Shown here piece after piece: positions 45,582 to 55,493 of a stretch of 64,000 bases of DNA. Within the stretch, counting starts at the first letter, position 1. Every line of letters begins with the position of its first letter. Both the position numbers and the translations under genes were made by a program. The notes beneath the pieces were generated by a model. That model was not told the origin of the DNA. It did not search any database and was given only the letters and a program-made list of their open reading frames with translations. Source of the DNA: Vibrio cidicii (lineage in GTDB: Bacteria > Pseudomonadota > Gammaproteobacteria > Enterobacterales > Vibrionaceae); the NCBI RefSeq assembly GCF_009763805.1, contig NZ_CP046804.1, forward strand, positions 1,426,001 to 1,490,000. Direction: 5' to 3'.

Positions 45582-45740
45582 TTATCTAAACAGCTCTGTA
45601 GCCACCAAAACCAAGGTATAAATGGCGAAAAGACCGAGTAAGGTCACCACCACCCCTTTTTGGATTTTTTCGTTCGTGCGGTATCTCAGCAAGAAATACG
45701 CCAGCACAATTAACACTGCAATCACAATCAGCCGAATCAT
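45582..45740 (-). CDS. Small two-TM protein
   Basis: 52 residues: MIRLIVIAVLIVLAYFLLRY then a short basic loop RTNEKIQKG and a second helix VVVTLLGLFAIYTLVLVATE. Excellent ribosome-binding site (GGAGAGGTT before ATG). Lies directly upstream of the coiled-coil gene on the same strand, so probably one operon. Confidence 0.75.
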   Translation of the reverse strand: MIRLIVIAVLIVLAYFLLRYRTNEKIQKGVVVTLLGLFAIYTLVLVATELFR

Positions 45741-46071
45741 AACCTCTCCTTGCGTCATCAACTTATGTGACTAAACGGTAGCATTCTATGCCATTTGGCG
45801 TCCAGATTAAGTCAAGGTTCGGTAGTTTTTTCTGACGATTGAGCAATAAATACTCGTTCGAAAAATATGGGGATGACATCACAAAATTATTTGGTTAGGA
45901 TTCGCGTACAGATTATCTGGCATTGCCAGATAATTGTTCCGATGAAGACTACAGGAGAGTGGTAATTAACCAATTATTAACATTTGGTTAGTCATACCCG
46001 CCGAAGAAGTAAATCTTTCAGGTGCAATCATCTTTCAAGAAATTGGATAGATGATGCGAGGACTGTAGTTG

Positions 46072-46175
46072 GAGGAACCTCTGGAGAGAACCGTTAAATC
46101 GGTCGCCGAAGGAGCAAGCCCTGCCCATGTGCAAGGTGAAACTCTCAGGCAAAAGGACAGAGGAGTGGAAAGTAA
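46072..46175 (+). promoter_or_regulatory. Glycine riboswitch
   Basis: Contains the gcvT-type conserved core: CCTCTGGAGAG, GCCGAAGGAGCAAGC, GGTGAAACTCTCAGGC and AAAAGGACAGAGG, whose ends pair as P1 (CCTCT/AGAGG). In V. cholerae a glycine riboswitch precedes the homologous symporter gene. I can make out one aptamer; the ~60 bases before it do not show a second clear core. It likely controls the downstream symporter. Confidence 0.9.
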
Positions 46176-46305
46176 CATCCCAATGATGTGAGTATTTTGC
46201 AGATCCCGTTGTCTAGCGAAATCTCGCTGCTACTTGGCTATTTAAAAGATCGCTGATCTTACCTTTCCCTCTTCTCCTTATTAGTTGTTTTATTAAGGGG
46301 AAATC

Positions 46306-47682
46306 ATGAACGACCTGCAAACTTTACTACAAACTATCGATAATTTTGTCTGGGGACCACCACTGCTGCTGCTGTTGGTTGGTACGGGCATCTACTTCAC
46401 CTTTACTCTAGGCTTAATCCAGTTCAAACATTTACCGACCGCTTTAGCGATGGTCTTTAGTAAAGAGAAATCCACCGACAAACAGGGCGATGTGTCCAGT
46501 TTTGCTGCACTTTGTACTGCACTTTCCGCCACCATTGGTACCGGTAATATCGTTGGTGTCGCCACGGCCATTAAACTCGGTGGCCCGGGTGCGCTGTTTT
46601 GGATGTGGCTTGCTGCCCTATTCGGCATGGCAACCAAATACGCGGAATGCTTGCTGGCGGTGAAATATCGTAAAGTGGATGACAAAGGACAGATGATCGG
46701 CGGTCCTATGTACTACTTGCAATACGGTGTCGGCTCAAAAGCGTTGGCAATTTTGTTTGCTGTGTTCGCTCTTGGCGTTGCATGTTTCGGTATCGGTACC
46801 TTCCCGCAGGTAAATGCCATCCTTGATGCGAGCGAAATTTCTCTGGGTGTGTCACGAGAAATAGCCGCGTCGGTGCTCACTCTGCTGGTAGCGTTCGTCA
46901 CTTTAGGCGGCATCAAATCAATTGCAAGCGTGGCAGGCAAAGTGGTTCCTGCGATGGCGCTGTTTTATGTTCTGGCTTGTCTGAGCGTCATCATCATGAA
47001 TGGCGATCAACTGCTCAGCGCGCTTGAGCTGGTGCTGACTTCAGCGTTTAGCTCAACGGCGGCAACCGGTGGCTTCCTTGGGGCGAGTATCATGTTAGCT
47101 ATCCAATCGGGTATCGCGCGCGGTGTCTTCTCCAACGAATCGGGCCTAGGCAGTGCGCCTATGGCGGCCGCAGCGGCCAAAACCGACTCTTGTGTCAAGC
47201 AGGGTTTGATCTCCATGACAGGCACCTTCTTCGACACCATCGTTATCTGTACCATGACGGGGCTAGCACTCATCCTTACTGGTGCTTGGCAAAGTGATTT
47301 CTCTGGCGCGGCGATGACAACCCATGCGTTTGCCGTTGGACTCAATGCCGAAACTCTGGGGCCCATTCTGGTTTCAATCGGTCTGATGTTTTTTGCCTTT
47401 ACCACCATCTTGGGCTGGAATTACTACGGCGAGCGTTGTGTGGTCTTTTTGCTCGGCACCAAGGCGGTATTACCCTACAAGGTGATTTTCTTAGCGCTGG
47501 TCGCCTCTGGTGCGTTTATGCAACTCGACATGATTTGGATTTTAGCTGACATCGTGAACGGTTTGATGGCCATTCCCAATTTGATCGGCTTGATCGCGCT
47601 GCGCCACGTGGTCATTGAAGAGACCAAGCTCTTTTTTCAGTCCGCATCGCGCAATGACGAGTTGGACACAGTAAACGCATAA
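46306..47682 (+). CDS. Sodium:alanine/glycine symporter (AGCS family)
   Basis: 458 residues, about ten membrane helices. The family features are CTALSATIGTGNIVGVATA (in two parts near 69-87), GGPGALFWMWLAALFGMATK near 91-110 and GVFSNESGLGSAPMAAAAAK near 275-294. Imports alanine or glycine with Na+. The glycine riboswitch upstream argues for glycine handling. Ribosome-binding site AAGGGG seven bases before the ATG. Confidence 0.93.
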   Translation: MNDLQTLLQTIDNFVWGPPLLLLLVGTGIYFTFTLGLIQFKHLPTALAMVFSKEKSTDKQGDVSSFAALCTALSATIGTGNIVGVATAIKLGGPGALFWMWLAALFGMATKYAECLLAVKYRKVDDKGQMIGGPMYYLQYGVGSKALAILFAVFALGVACFGIGTFPQVNAILDASEISLGVSREIAASVLTLLVAFVTLGGIKSIASVAGKVVPAMALFYVLACLSVIIMNGDQLLSALELVLTSAFSSTAATGGFLGASIMLAIQSGIARGVFSNESGLGSAPMAAAAAKTDSCVKQGLISMTGTFFDTIVICTMTGLALILTGAWQSDFSGAAMTTHAFAVGLNAETLGPILVSIGLMFFAFTTILGWNYYGERCVVFLLGTKAVLPYKVIFLALVASGAFMQLDMIWILADIVNGLMAIPNLIGLIALRHVVIEETKLFFQSASRNDELDTVNA

Positions 47683-47689
47683 CCAACAG

Positions 47690-47723
47690 CAAAAAGCCCA
47701 CGATCTCACGTGGGCTTTTTACA
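47690..47723 (+). terminator. Rho-independent terminator
   Basis: AAAAAGCCCACG stem with CGTGGGCTTTTT just after the symporter gene. Confidence 0.9.
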
Positions 47724-47745
47724 TTCCATTACGCTCAAAACCGCT

Positions 47746-48315
47746 TTAATCTCTCAGCCACTGATGGGGCACTTGAGCACCTTGCTTTTTGAAGAACTCT
47801 GGATGCTGCTGCTGGAACTGATCTACCTTTATATCCTTGATAGGCCAGTCAACAAACGCTTCGGTAATAAAGGTTTCATCAATACCAAACTCCAATGTTT
47901 GTGGCCTTGGCGTAACGTATCGAAAGATTGAACTCTGGCCGGATTTTTCACAGACCATCGGAATATGGGAAAGAGATTGGTTGTTCACCGCAGCCGTTAC
48001 CCACTGCTGCGTATTGGCCTCACACGCTCCCTCCTTCACCACATCGATCTCAAACTTATTATCAATCGTGGTTGAGAGGTACACCACCAGAGCATCATTA
48101 AGATAGACTCGACGTAGAACCAGTTGCTTAGTATCTTGCGTACGAGTCACCTGAATGCCATTAGCAAAAGGTTGAAAATAGGACCAGTGCCAATGCCAGT
48201 CTATTCCTCGTGGAGCATAAGCAAGCTGTGGTAACGTTATCCACGCTACTACGCCACCTAAAACCGCAATCAACAAAAGTTGCAAACCAATCAAACGATA
48301 GATAACGCGAGTCAC
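47746..48315 (-). CDS. Hypothetical membrane-anchored protein
   Basis: 189 residues. One N-terminal membrane helix (about 7-27) is followed by a periplasmic domain with tryptophans (DWHWHWSYF) and two cysteines (about 98 and 121) that could pair. Starts at a GTG overlapping the stop of the LysE gene. No family recognised. Confidence 0.7.
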   Translation of the reverse strand: MTRVIYRLIGLQLLLIAVLGGVVAWITLPQLAYAPRGIDWHWHWSYFQPFANGIQVTRTQDTKQLVLRRVYLNDALVVYLSTTIDNKFEIDVVKEGACEANTQQWVTAAVNNQSLSHIPMVCEKSGQSSIFRYVTPRPQTLEFGIDETFITEAFVDWPIKDIKVDQFQQQHPEFFKKQGAQVPHQWLRD

Positions 48316-48947
48316 ACGGGTTTCTCAATCAGCAATTTGATACCCAGAACCACCAAAACCGTTCCTGTTGCCCCTTCCATCCATTTCATGAAGCTGGCAT
48401 TTTTGAGCAAATTTTTCGCCGAGTTCAACGCCCCTGCTAGTCCGCATTGCCACACCATCGCAATCACAAAATGAATCGCCGCCATGGTCATGGATTGCAG
48501 CAGCGGAGAGCCTTCTGGGTTAACAAACTGAGGCAAAAACGCCAAGTAAAACACCGCCGTTTTCGGATTGAGCACGTTGGAAAGAAACCCTTCCCTGAGT
48601 GAACGCTTGGCACTGTATGACTGGTGAGCCATTTCCGTGACCGTCATGCCTGCACCACTTTTCATCAGCGCTCTTAAGCTACTGAGTCCCAGCCAAATAA
48701 GATAGGCGGCACCAATCATTTTGACCATCTGAAAAAGCTCGGCAGATTGTGCAAGGATGGCAGAAATGCCAATCGCAGAGAAAAGAGCGTGCACAAAAAG
48801 GCCAAAGCAGATACCCAGACTGGTCATACAGCCATCTTTAAGCCCTGCGCGACTGGTATTACGAATCACCAGTGCGGTATCCAACCCGGGAGTCAATGTC
48901 AGTATGGTGATAGCGAGCAAAAATGCTTCGAAGTTTAGAATGTCCAT
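48312..48947 (-). CDS. LysE/RhtB-family amino-acid exporter
   Basis: 211 residues, six membrane helices. Family marks: LTLTPGLDTALVIRNTSRAG in two parts near 16-35 (the usual PGP motif reads PGL here), GICFGLFVHALFSAIG and SNVLNPKTAVFYLAFLPQF in two parts near 140-158. Exports amino acids or homoserine-lactone-like compounds; substrate unassigned. The ATG at 48947 gives the standard N-terminus. Confidence 0.88.
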   Translation of the reverse strand: MDILNFEAFLLAITILTLTPGLDTALVIRNTSRAGLKDGCMTSLGICFGLFVHALFSAIGISAILAQSAELFQMVKMIGAAYLIWLGLSSLRALMKSGAGMTVTEMAHQSYSAKRSLREGFLSNVLNPKTAVFYLAFLPQFVNPEGSPLLQSMTMAAIHFVIAMVWQCGLAGALNSAKNLLKNASFMKWMEGATGTVLVVLGIKLLIEKPV

Positions 48948-49172
48948 ATTGTTGAATAAAAATGTGAAACAGGCGTTGATCAATACTCTGATTTTTTCAT
49001 TTGCGCAAGCCGCTTTCACATTAGCGATAACAATCGCAACCGCTTGTATACAATCGTTCTCATTTGTGGAGAATAATAGGCTTGGTTTGGTTTACCCTTG
49101 GTTAACAAAACCAATGAAGTACAGAGGAAACCTGCACTTAAAAACAGGTGTTTACGGAAAGAACAATAAATA

Positions 49173-50660
49173 ATGAGTAGTCACATGAACGCATTTCAAC
49201 AACTGGTCGAACATTCAAAGAAAGTGTCCAATTTTCAACATCTCTCCTCCATCATTGGCTGGGACCAAGCCGCGGTGATGCCATCAGGCGGCGCTGAAGC
49301 ACGCTCCAATGCCATGGCAGAGCTCGATGTTCATATCCATTCGCTGATGACACAGCCGCACCTCGCAGATTTGTTTGACCAAGCACAAGAACTTCCGCTC
49401 TCAACAGAAGAACAAGCCGTGCTGCGCGAGATGAAACGCACTTGGCAGCAAGACAACCTGCTACCGGAAGCGCTAGTTAAAGCTCAATCGCTTGCCGGTT
49501 CAAAATGCGAGCACGCTTGGCGCAGTCAACGTAAAAACAACGATTGGGCGGGTTTTGAGAAAAACTGGGCTGAAGTGGTTAAGCTTTCCCAAGAAGAGGC
49601 GCAAATTCGTGCTGACGCCACTGGCACATCGCCCTACGATGCTATGCTCGATCTCTATGAACCCGGCACGAGCTCTGCGTCACTCGATGCGCTTTTTGCC
49701 GATGTAAAAACTTGGCTTCCTTCGCTCATCGATAACGTTGTCGAAAAGCAGAAATCACGTTCAATACTTTTGCCCAATAGCCACTATCCGGCTGAAAAGC
49801 AGAAAGCACTCGGTTTAGAGGTGATGAAGCTGCTGCAATTTGACTTCGAACACGGCCGTTTGGATGAGAGCGCCCACCCATTTTGTGGTGGAGTACCGAG
49901 CGATGTGCGTATTACTACCCGTTATAACGAAAGCGAATTTGTACAATCCTTAATGGGCATTGTTCACGAAACAGGTCATGCACGTTATGAACAAGGCTTA
50001 CCTCAAGCCTTCGCAGGAACACCTGCTGGTGAAGCTCGCTCTATGGGCATCCATGAGTCTCAGTCCCTGTTTTGCGAAATGCAGCTTGGCCGCAGTGAAG
50101 CGTTTGTGGAACACTTATCGCGTCTCGCCTCAAATCATTTCCAAGGCGCGGAATTTGCCAAAGACAACCTGTCAAAAATCTACACCCATGTTGAAAAAGG
50201 CTTTATTCGGGTTGATGCGGATGAGCTCACTTACCCCGCTCACGTTATTTTACGTTACGAAATCGAGCGCGATCTGATGAACGGTGCCATCAAACATACC
50301 GACGTACCTGAACTGTGGCATGAAAAAATGCAAAGTTACCTTGGCCTTTCTACTGCTGGCAATTTCACCAACGGCTGCATGCAAGACATTCACTGGACAG
50401 ATGGCAGCTTTGGCTACTTTCCAAGTTACACATTGGGCGCGATGTATGCGGCGCAATTTATGGCAGCCATGAGAAAGACGGTAGATGTGGACAGCGTGGT
50501 TCGTTCTGGCGACTTAACGCCAATCTTCCACTGGCTGTCGAGCAATATCTGGAGCAAAGGTAGCCTTTTAACCACCGACAAACTGGTCAAAGCGGCAACG
50601 GGCGAAACATTAAATGCCGAGCACTTTAAGGCTCACTTAGTTTCTCGCTATCTCGGATAA
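49173..50660 (+). CDS. M32-family metallocarboxypeptidase (Taq type)
   Basis: 495 residues, the normal size. The zinc motif HETGH lies at 265-269 within [15 protein letters not shown], and the third ligand region [11 protein letters not shown] follows about 28 residues later. Removes C-terminal amino acids from peptides in the cytoplasm. A second in-frame ATG twelve bases downstream is a possible start. Confidence 0.93.
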   Translation: MSSHMNAFQQLVEHSKKVSNFQHLSSIIGWDQAAVMPSGGAEARSNAMAELDVHIHSLMTQPHLADLFDQAQELPLSTEEQAVLREMKRTWQQDNLLPEALVKAQSLAGSKCEHAWRSQRKNNDWAGFEKNWAEVVKLSQEEAQIRADATGTSPYDAMLDLYEPGTSSASLDALFADVKTWLPSLIDNVVEKQKSRSILLPNSHYPAEKQKALGLEVMKLLQFDFEHGRLDESAHPFCGGVPSDVRITTRYNESEFVQSLMGIVHETGHARYEQGLPQAFAGTPAGEARSMGIHESQSLFCEMQLGRSEAFVEHLSRLASNHFQGAEFAKDNLSKIYTHVEKGFIRVDADELTYPAHVILRYEIERDLMNGAIKHTDVPELWHEKMQSYLGLSTAGNFTNGCMQDIHWTDGSFGYFPSYTLGAMYAAQFMAAMRKTVDVDSVVRSGDLTPIFHWLSSNIWSKGSLLTTDKLVKAATGETLNAEHFKAHLVSRYLG

Positions 50661-50676
50661 ACAAACTTGTAAATAG

Positions 50677-50715
50677 CCTTCCTCTGGAGAATCATTCTCT
50701 CCTTCAGAGGAAGGC
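50677..50715 (+). terminator. Large hairpin after the carboxypeptidase gene
   Basis: GCCTTCCTCTG and CAGAGGAAGGC form a long stem with an inner GAGA/TCTC pairing; no T-tract on the plus strand, so terminator activity is uncertain. Confidence 0.55.
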
Positions 50716-50722
50716 AAATAGG

Positions 50723-50857
50723 CTCTACACCAGCGTATCTTCTAGTGTTATTGGCGCGGGCAGCGTGGTCACAAAAGACATTCCCGATAATGTGGTCGCT
50801 GTGGGCAATCCATGTCGGGTAATCAAACAGATAACAAAGAGTGAGCTAACTAGCTGA
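50723..50857 (+). pseudogene. C-terminal remnant of a hexapeptide acetyltransferase
   Basis: 45 codons without a start: [20 protein letters not shown], then [15 protein letters not shown]. This is the final turn of a left-handed beta-helix acetyltransferase (maltose/xenobiotic O-acetyltransferase type, with [11 protein letters not shown] and GNPCRVI). It begins right after a hairpin and its last codons contain CTAAC. It lies where the first cassette would be expected next to intI. Confidence 0.8.
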
Positions 50858-51042
50858 GCGCATCAAGGTGTTCTTAGCCTTCCAGAGAGACTCGCTCCTT
50901 GCTAAATACCTTACTGGAGCGTGTCGACATGCAGCTGTTTCTGCTGCAACAAGATTGTCTGATAAGGTTTACTTTTCACAGCATCGCTTGCAACTTCATC
51001 AATTGCTCAGAAAACATCTTGCTGGTTAGGATAGGTACCAAT
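50840..51042 (-). other. Candidate attI region
   Basis: Between the remnant gene and the intI promoter. On the minus strand, GTTAGCTCAC at 50841-50850 looks like the GTT-A recombination core seen at cassette ends in the array. Placement of attI here follows from integron architecture; the exact core is inferred. Confidence 0.4.
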
Positions 51043-51058
51043 ACTGTTTATATAAACA
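51043..51058 (+). promoter_or_regulatory. LexA box of intI
   Basis: CTGTTTATATAAACAG, a perfect CTGT-N8-ACAG palindrome ending 21 bases before the intI start. LexA represses integron integrases in other bacteria, coupling cassette shuffling to DNA damage. Confidence 0.9.
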
Positions 51059-51079
51059 GTCAACTGGACACTTCACGCA

Positions 51080-52042
51080 ATGAAATCTCAGTTCTTTCTT
51101 AGCCTGCAAGAGTTTATGCATGCCAAGTACTACGCCAATAAAACCATAAAAAGCTATCTGTTCTGGATCAAACGTTATATCGTCTTTCATCAGATGCAAC
51201 ACCCTGCTCGCTTGAATGACGAACAAGTCGAACAGTTTCTAACGCACTTGGCGGTCAAAGAAAAAGTCGCGGCCAAAACACAAGCGCTTGCTCTTAATGC
51301 GATTCAATTTTTATACCGCGATTACTTTCGCACACCTCTAAATCAGGATTTGAAATTTAAGCGATCCTTGGTCGATAAGAAACTGCCTGTAGTGCTCACC
51401 AAAGATGAAATGCGCCGTTTTATGCAGTTCATAGACCCCAAATACAAATTGCACGTAATGCTCCTCTATGGCTCAGGATTAAGAGTCATGGAGTGTGTAA
51501 GGCTCAGAGTTCAAGATATTGATTATGACTACGGTGCGATCCGTATTTGGCAAGGTAAAGGCGGAAAAAATCGAACGGTGACACTGGCGAAAGAGCTCCA
51601 CCCGCTGCTCAAAGAGCAAGAAGCACTGGCACGGCGATATTATCAGAAGGATATGATCACACCAGGTTATGCGGGCGTGTGGATGATGAACGCGCTACAG
51701 AAAAAACACCCAGGCGCTGAGTTTGAGTTCAACTGGCATTACCTGTTTCCATCAACCAAGCTTTCCATCGATCCTGAAACTGGCCTACAGCGCCGGCAAC
51801 ATATCAACGAAGCCGCTTTACAGCGAGCGGTACGAAGAACTGCAACCGACGCTGGCATCACAAAGAGCATCACTTGCCACACCTTACGGCACAGCTTTGC
51901 AACTCATTTACTTGAATCGGGCGCTGACATTCGTACCGTGCAAGAACAGTTAGGACACTCAGATGTCAAAACGACGCAAATATATACTCACGTGCTCGAC
52001 AGAGGCGCATCGGGCGTACTCAGCCCGCTATCTCGTTTGTAA
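51080..52042 (+). CDS. intI: Superintegron integrase (IntIA type)
   Basis: 320-residue tyrosine recombinase, the same length as V. cholerae IntIA. Catalytic residues: Arg135 in GSGLRVMEC, His and Arg in CHTLRHSFATHLLESG (near 264-279), the second His in EQLGHSDVKTTQIYTH and the nucleophile Tyr302. The integron-specific insertion with FNWHYLFPSTKLS lies between them. It excises and inserts cassettes at attC and attI. Intact, so the array is potentially active. Ends in a terminator shared with rplT. Confidence 0.97.
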   Translation: MKSQFFLSLQEFMHAKYYANKTIKSYLFWIKRYIVFHQMQHPARLNDEQVEQFLTHLAVKEKVAAKTQALALNAIQFLYRDYFRTPLNQDLKFKRSLVDKKLPVVLTKDEMRRFMQFIDPKYKLHVMLLYGSGLRVMECVRLRVQDIDYDYGAIRIWQGKGGKNRTVTLAKELHPLLKEQEALARRYYQKDMITPGYAGVWMMNALQKKHPGAEFEFNWHYLFPSTKLSIDPETGLQRRQHINEAALQRAVRRTATDAGITKSITCHTLRHSFATHLLESGADIRTVQEQLGHSDVKTTQIYTHVLDRGASGVLSPLSRL

Positions 52043-52062
52043 ATGAAGAAAAAGGATAAGAA

Positions 52063-52088
52063 AAAAGGAGAGCAAATGCTCTCCTTTT
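52063..52088. terminator. Bidirectional terminator between intI and rplT
   Basis: 12-bp stem AAAAGGAGAGCA / TGCTCTCCTTTT with a 2-base loop. Confidence 0.9.
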
Positions 52089-52107
52089 CTTAAACCCAAA
52101 CTGCTAA

Positions 52108-52461
52108 TTAAAGAGCAGCTTTCGCTTTTTCAACGAGAACAGCAAATGCTGCTTTGTCGAATACTGCGATGTCGGCCAGGATCTTACGATCGATCTCGAT
52201 AGAAGCTTTCTTAAGACCGTTGATGAAACGGCTGTAAGATAGACCATTTTGACGAGATGCTGCGTTGATACGTGCAATCCATAGTTGACGGAATTGACGT
52301 TTCTTAGCGCGACGGTCACGATAAGCGTATTGACCAGCTTTAGTAACTGCTTGGAAAGCTACGCGGTAAACACGAGAACGTGCACCGTAGTAACCTTTAG
52401 CTTGTTTCAGAACTTTCTTATGACGTGCACGAGCTTGTACACCACGTTTTACGCGAGGCAT
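52108..52461 (-). CDS. rplT: Ribosomal protein bL20
   Basis: 117 residues, basic, with the family start [16 protein letters not shown] and [20 protein letters not shown] in two parts. Component of the large subunit and, in gamma-proteobacteria, a repressor of its own operon mRNA. Marks the standard Vibrio superintegron flank. Confidence 0.98.
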
Positions 52462-52503
52462 TATGCTTCTCCTAAACTAAACGAATTAAAAACTAAAAAC
52501 AAA

Positions 52504-52698
52504 TTAAGCGTATGGCAAACAACGAACGATACCCGCAACTTCACATTTAGGAAGAATTGAGTTTGGACGCAGTTGACGCTTGTTCTTAGTAGTACGCTTA
52601 GTCAGGATGTGACGTTTGGTAGCGTGTTTGAACTTAAAACCACCAGCAGTTTTCTTGAAACGCTTAGCAGCACCTTTGTTGGTTTTCATCTTAGGCAT
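52504..52698 (-). CDS. rpmI: Ribosomal protein bL35
   Basis: 64 residues: [20 protein letters not shown] and [19 protein letters not shown]. Upstream of rplT in the infC-rpmI-rplT operon. Confidence 0.98.
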   Translation of the reverse strand: MPKMKTNKGAAKRFKKTAGGFKFKHATKRHILTKRTTKNKRQLRPNSILPKCEVAGIVRCLPYA

Positions 52699-52751
52699 GA
52701 TGAATAACTCCGCATTGTAGTAGTTTAATAAACAACGTAATTAGGGCGAAT

Positions 52752-52778
52752 AAAAAACCGCCGCGTTAAACGGCGGGT
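52752..52778 (-). terminator. Terminator or attenuator between infC and rpmI
   Basis: On the minus strand CCCGCCG and CGGCGG form a stem followed by TTTTTT. It would stop some transcripts after infC and set the ratio to rpmI-rplT. Confidence 0.8.
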
Positions 52779-52803
52779 ATTTATTACTTGCAAAAGCCGT
52801 TAA

Positions 52804-53355
52804 TTACTTCTTTTTAGGGGCCAACACCATGATCATCTGGCGACCTTCAATCTTCGTCGGGAAAGATTCCACAACAGCGATATCTACTGTGTCTTCTTTC
52901 AGGCGATTAAGAACGTCAACACCGATCTCTTGGTGAGCCATCTCGCGGCCACGAAAGCGAATAGTTACTTTCACTTTGTTGCCTTCCTCAAGGAAACGCA
53001 CCAGGTTGCGTAGTTTTACCTGGTAGTCTCCGATATCAGTTCCAGGACGGAACTTGAGTTCCTTGATCTGAATCTGTTTTTGCTTCTTCTTTTGCTCTTT
53101 AGTAGCTTTGCTCTTCTCAAAGAGGAACTTGCCATAGTCCATAACTCGACAGACTGGTGGCTCGGCGTTAGGGCTGATCTCTACGAGATCCATACCAGCT
53201 TCATCGGCTGCTGCTAATGCTTCTTGGATCGATACGATACCGACAGATTCACCGTCAGCGCCTGTTAAACGAACTTCACGAACGCCACGAATTTCACCGT
53301 TTAAACGGTGCTGGTTTTGTTTGACCGGAACTTGGCCACGTCTTCCGCCTTTAAT
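52804..53355 (-). CDS. infC: Translation initiation factor IF-3
   Basis: 183 residues if translation starts at the ATT at 53355, giving [20 protein letters not shown] and the full N-terminal domain; the next ATG would remove it. GGAGG lies eight bases before the ATT. AUU starts are the hallmark of infC because IF-3 itself rejects them, producing autoregulation. C-terminal domain [17 protein letters not shown] (in one block near 130) is complete. Begins three bases after the thrS stop. Confidence 0.96.
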   Translation of the reverse strand: MKGGRRGQVPVKQNQHRLNGEIRGVREVRLTGADGESVGIVSIQEALAAADEAGMDLVEISPNAEPPVCRVMDYGKFLFEKSKATKEQKKKQKQIQIKELKFRPGTDIGDYQVKLRNLVRFLEEGNKVKVTIRFRGREMAHQEIGVDVLNRLKEDTVDIAVVESFPTKIEGRQMIMVLAPKKK

Positions 53356-53358
53356 AGT

Positions 53359-55287
53359 TTATTCCTCCAGATTGAGCTTACGGCTACTGATTTGGTCTTG
53401 GATGTAAGAAATGAAGTCATCCACCTTAAATTTACCTAAATCATTACCTTTACGAGTACGCACTGCGATTTCGCCAGCTTCCATTTCTTGGTCGCCGCAA
53501 ACCAACATAAATGGTACGCGCTTCAAAGTGTGTTCGCGGATTTTAAAGCCAATCTTCTCATTTCTCAAGTCCGCTTTTGCTCTAATTCCACATTTTTGTA
53601 GTTTTTGAGCAACTTCCTGAACATAATCAGCCTGTTTGTCAGTGATGTTCATAATTACGGCTTGCTCTGGAGCCAGCCAAGTTGGGAAGAAACCCGCGTA
53701 TTCTTCGATTAAAATACCGATGAAACGCTCAAGGGAACCCAAAATCGCACGGTGAATCATGACCGGGATAAGACGTTCGTTGTTTTCACCAACATAAGTT
53801 GCACCAAGGCGAGACGGCAGGTTAAAGTCGAGCTGCACGGTACCACATTGCCAAGCACGATCTAGGCAGTCATACAGTGTGAACTCGATTTTCGGGCCGT
53901 AAAACGCCCCTTCACCTTCTTGGATTTCGAATGGAATCTCCATCGACTCCAAAGCCAGTTTCAATGCTTCTTCTGACTGATCCCAAATTTCATCGCTACC
54001 AACACGTTGTTCTGGGCGAGTAGAGAGTTTCACGACGATGTTATCGAAACCAAAAGTTTGGTAAGTGTCATACACCATCTTGATACAGTTGGTCACTTCT
54101 TCTTGAATTTGACTTTCTGTACAGAAAATGTGCGCATCGTCTTGAGTAAAGCCACGAACACGCATGATGCCATGCAGTGCGCCAGAAGGCTCGTTACGAT
54201 GACAAGAACCAAACTCTGCCATACGCAGTGGTAGATCACGGTATGATTTCAAACCTTGGTTAAAGATCTGCACATGACCTGGGCAGTTCATCGGCTTAAT
54301 CGCATACTCACGGTTTTCAGAAGAAGTCGTGAACATCGCGTCAGCGTATTTGTCCCAGTGGCCAGAACGCTCCCACAATACACGGTCCATCATCAATGGA
54401 CCTTTCACTTCTTGATAGCCATATTCGTTTAGCTTGGCGCGAATGAACACTTCCAAATCGCGGAAAATTGACCAGCCGTTGTGATGCCAGAACACCATGC
54501 CCGGTGCTTCTTGCTGCATGTGGAACAGATCAAGTTGCTTACCGATCTTACGGTGGTCGCGTTTTGCCGCTTCTTCAAGGCGAGTCAGGTGGTCTTTCAG
54601 CGCTTTCTTATCGTGGAAAGCCGTACCGTAGATACGTTGCAGCATCTTGTTATCGCTGTTACCACGCCAGTACGCACCAGCCACATTCAACAAAGTGAAG
54701 TGTTGGCAAAAGCCCATATTCGGGACGTGCGGACCACGACACATGTCGATGTATTCTTCATGATGGTACAGACCGGGACGATCGTCACGAGATACATTCT
54801 CGTCCAAAATTTCCATCTTGTAGGTTTCGCCGCGCGCTTCAAACGCATCACGCGCTTCCTGCCAACTGACTTTCTTCTTGATAACCTGATATTTGGTTTT
54901 CGCCAGCTCTTTCATGCGAGCTTCGATCTTTTCTAGATCGTCTTGGGTCAACGACTCATCAAGATCAATATCGTAGTAGAAGCCGCTGTCGATGGTCGGA
55001 CCTATCGCCATTTTTGCATTTGGATAAAGCTGCTTAAGCGCGTGCCCCAAAAGGTGCGCACAAGAGTGGCGCACAATCTCAAGACCATCCACTTCATCTT
55101 TTGTGGTGATGATTTCAAGACTGGCATCGCTTTCGATCAGATCGCACGCATCCACACGTTGACCGTTGACACGACCTGCAATGGTCGCTTTCGCAAGACC
55201 AGGGCCGATCGATTGCGCAACTTCCATAGTAGAAACTGGGTTATCAAAATGACGCTGACTGCCGTCAGGAAGAGTAATAATTGGCAT
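53359..55287 (-). CDS. thrS: Threonyl-tRNA synthetase
   Basis: 642 residues, exactly the usual size. N-terminal TGS domain [19 protein letters not shown]; second (editing) domain with [16 protein letters not shown] near 73; class II core with [30 protein letters not shown] in two parts and the zinc ligands. The start at 55287 (AAAGG eight bases upstream) is preferred over a 56-codon in-frame extension that lacks family similarity. The ~200-nt leader may carry autoregulatory structure. Confidence 0.97.
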   Translation of the reverse strand: MPIITLPDGSQRHFDNPVSTMEVAQSIGPGLAKATIAGRVNGQRVDACDLIESDASLEIITTKDEVDGLEIVRHSCAHLLGHALKQLYPNAKMAIGPTIDSGFYYDIDLDESLTQDDLEKIEARMKELAKTKYQVIKKKVSWQEARDAFEARGETYKMEILDENVSRDDRPGLYHHEEYIDMCRGPHVPNMGFCQHFTLLNVAGAYWRGNSDNKMLQRIYGTAFHDKKALKDHLTRLEEAAKRDHRKIGKQLDLFHMQQEAPGMVFWHHNGWSIFRDLEVFIRAKLNEYGYQEVKGPLMMDRVLWERSGHWDKYADAMFTTSSENREYAIKPMNCPGHVQIFNQGLKSYRDLPLRMAEFGSCHRNEPSGALHGIMRVRGFTQDDAHIFCTESQIQEEVTNCIKMVYDTYQTFGFDNIVVKLSTRPEQRVGSDEIWDQSEEALKLALESMEIPFEIQEGEGAFYGPKIEFTLYDCLDRAWQCGTVQLDFNLPSRLGATYVGENNERLIPVMIHRAILGSLERFIGILIEEYAGFFPTWLAPEQAVIMNITDKQADYVQEVAQKLQKCGIRAKADLRNEKIGFKIREHTLKRVPFMLVCGDQEMEAGEIAVRTRKGNDLGKFKVDDFISYIQDQISSRKLNLEE

Positions 55288-55493
55288 GTTTTTTCCTTTA
55301 CAGTGGTGTTGCACACCAAGCAACACATGTTTTAAGAAATACGCTTTAGATTCATATTGGTATGAAAAACGCATTGCGAGTGTAATTGATTTGGTACGAA
55401 TTTTGGTGCAATTACGGATGCACCAGCTTAAGTACTGACCTCGCATTCTAACCAATGAAGCTGAAATCGCAATGAGTTTCTTGTTTGTGAAGC

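Noticed and set aside
46392-47408. Minus-strand frames inside the symporter gene
   Set aside because: Shadows of a well-conserved plus-strand gene.
54481-55335. Plus-strand frames inside thrS
   Set aside because: Antisense shadows of thrS.
55288-55455. 56-residue N-terminal extension of ThrRS
   Set aside because: Lacks family similarity; the internal ATG has a ribosome-binding site and gives the standard 642 residues.
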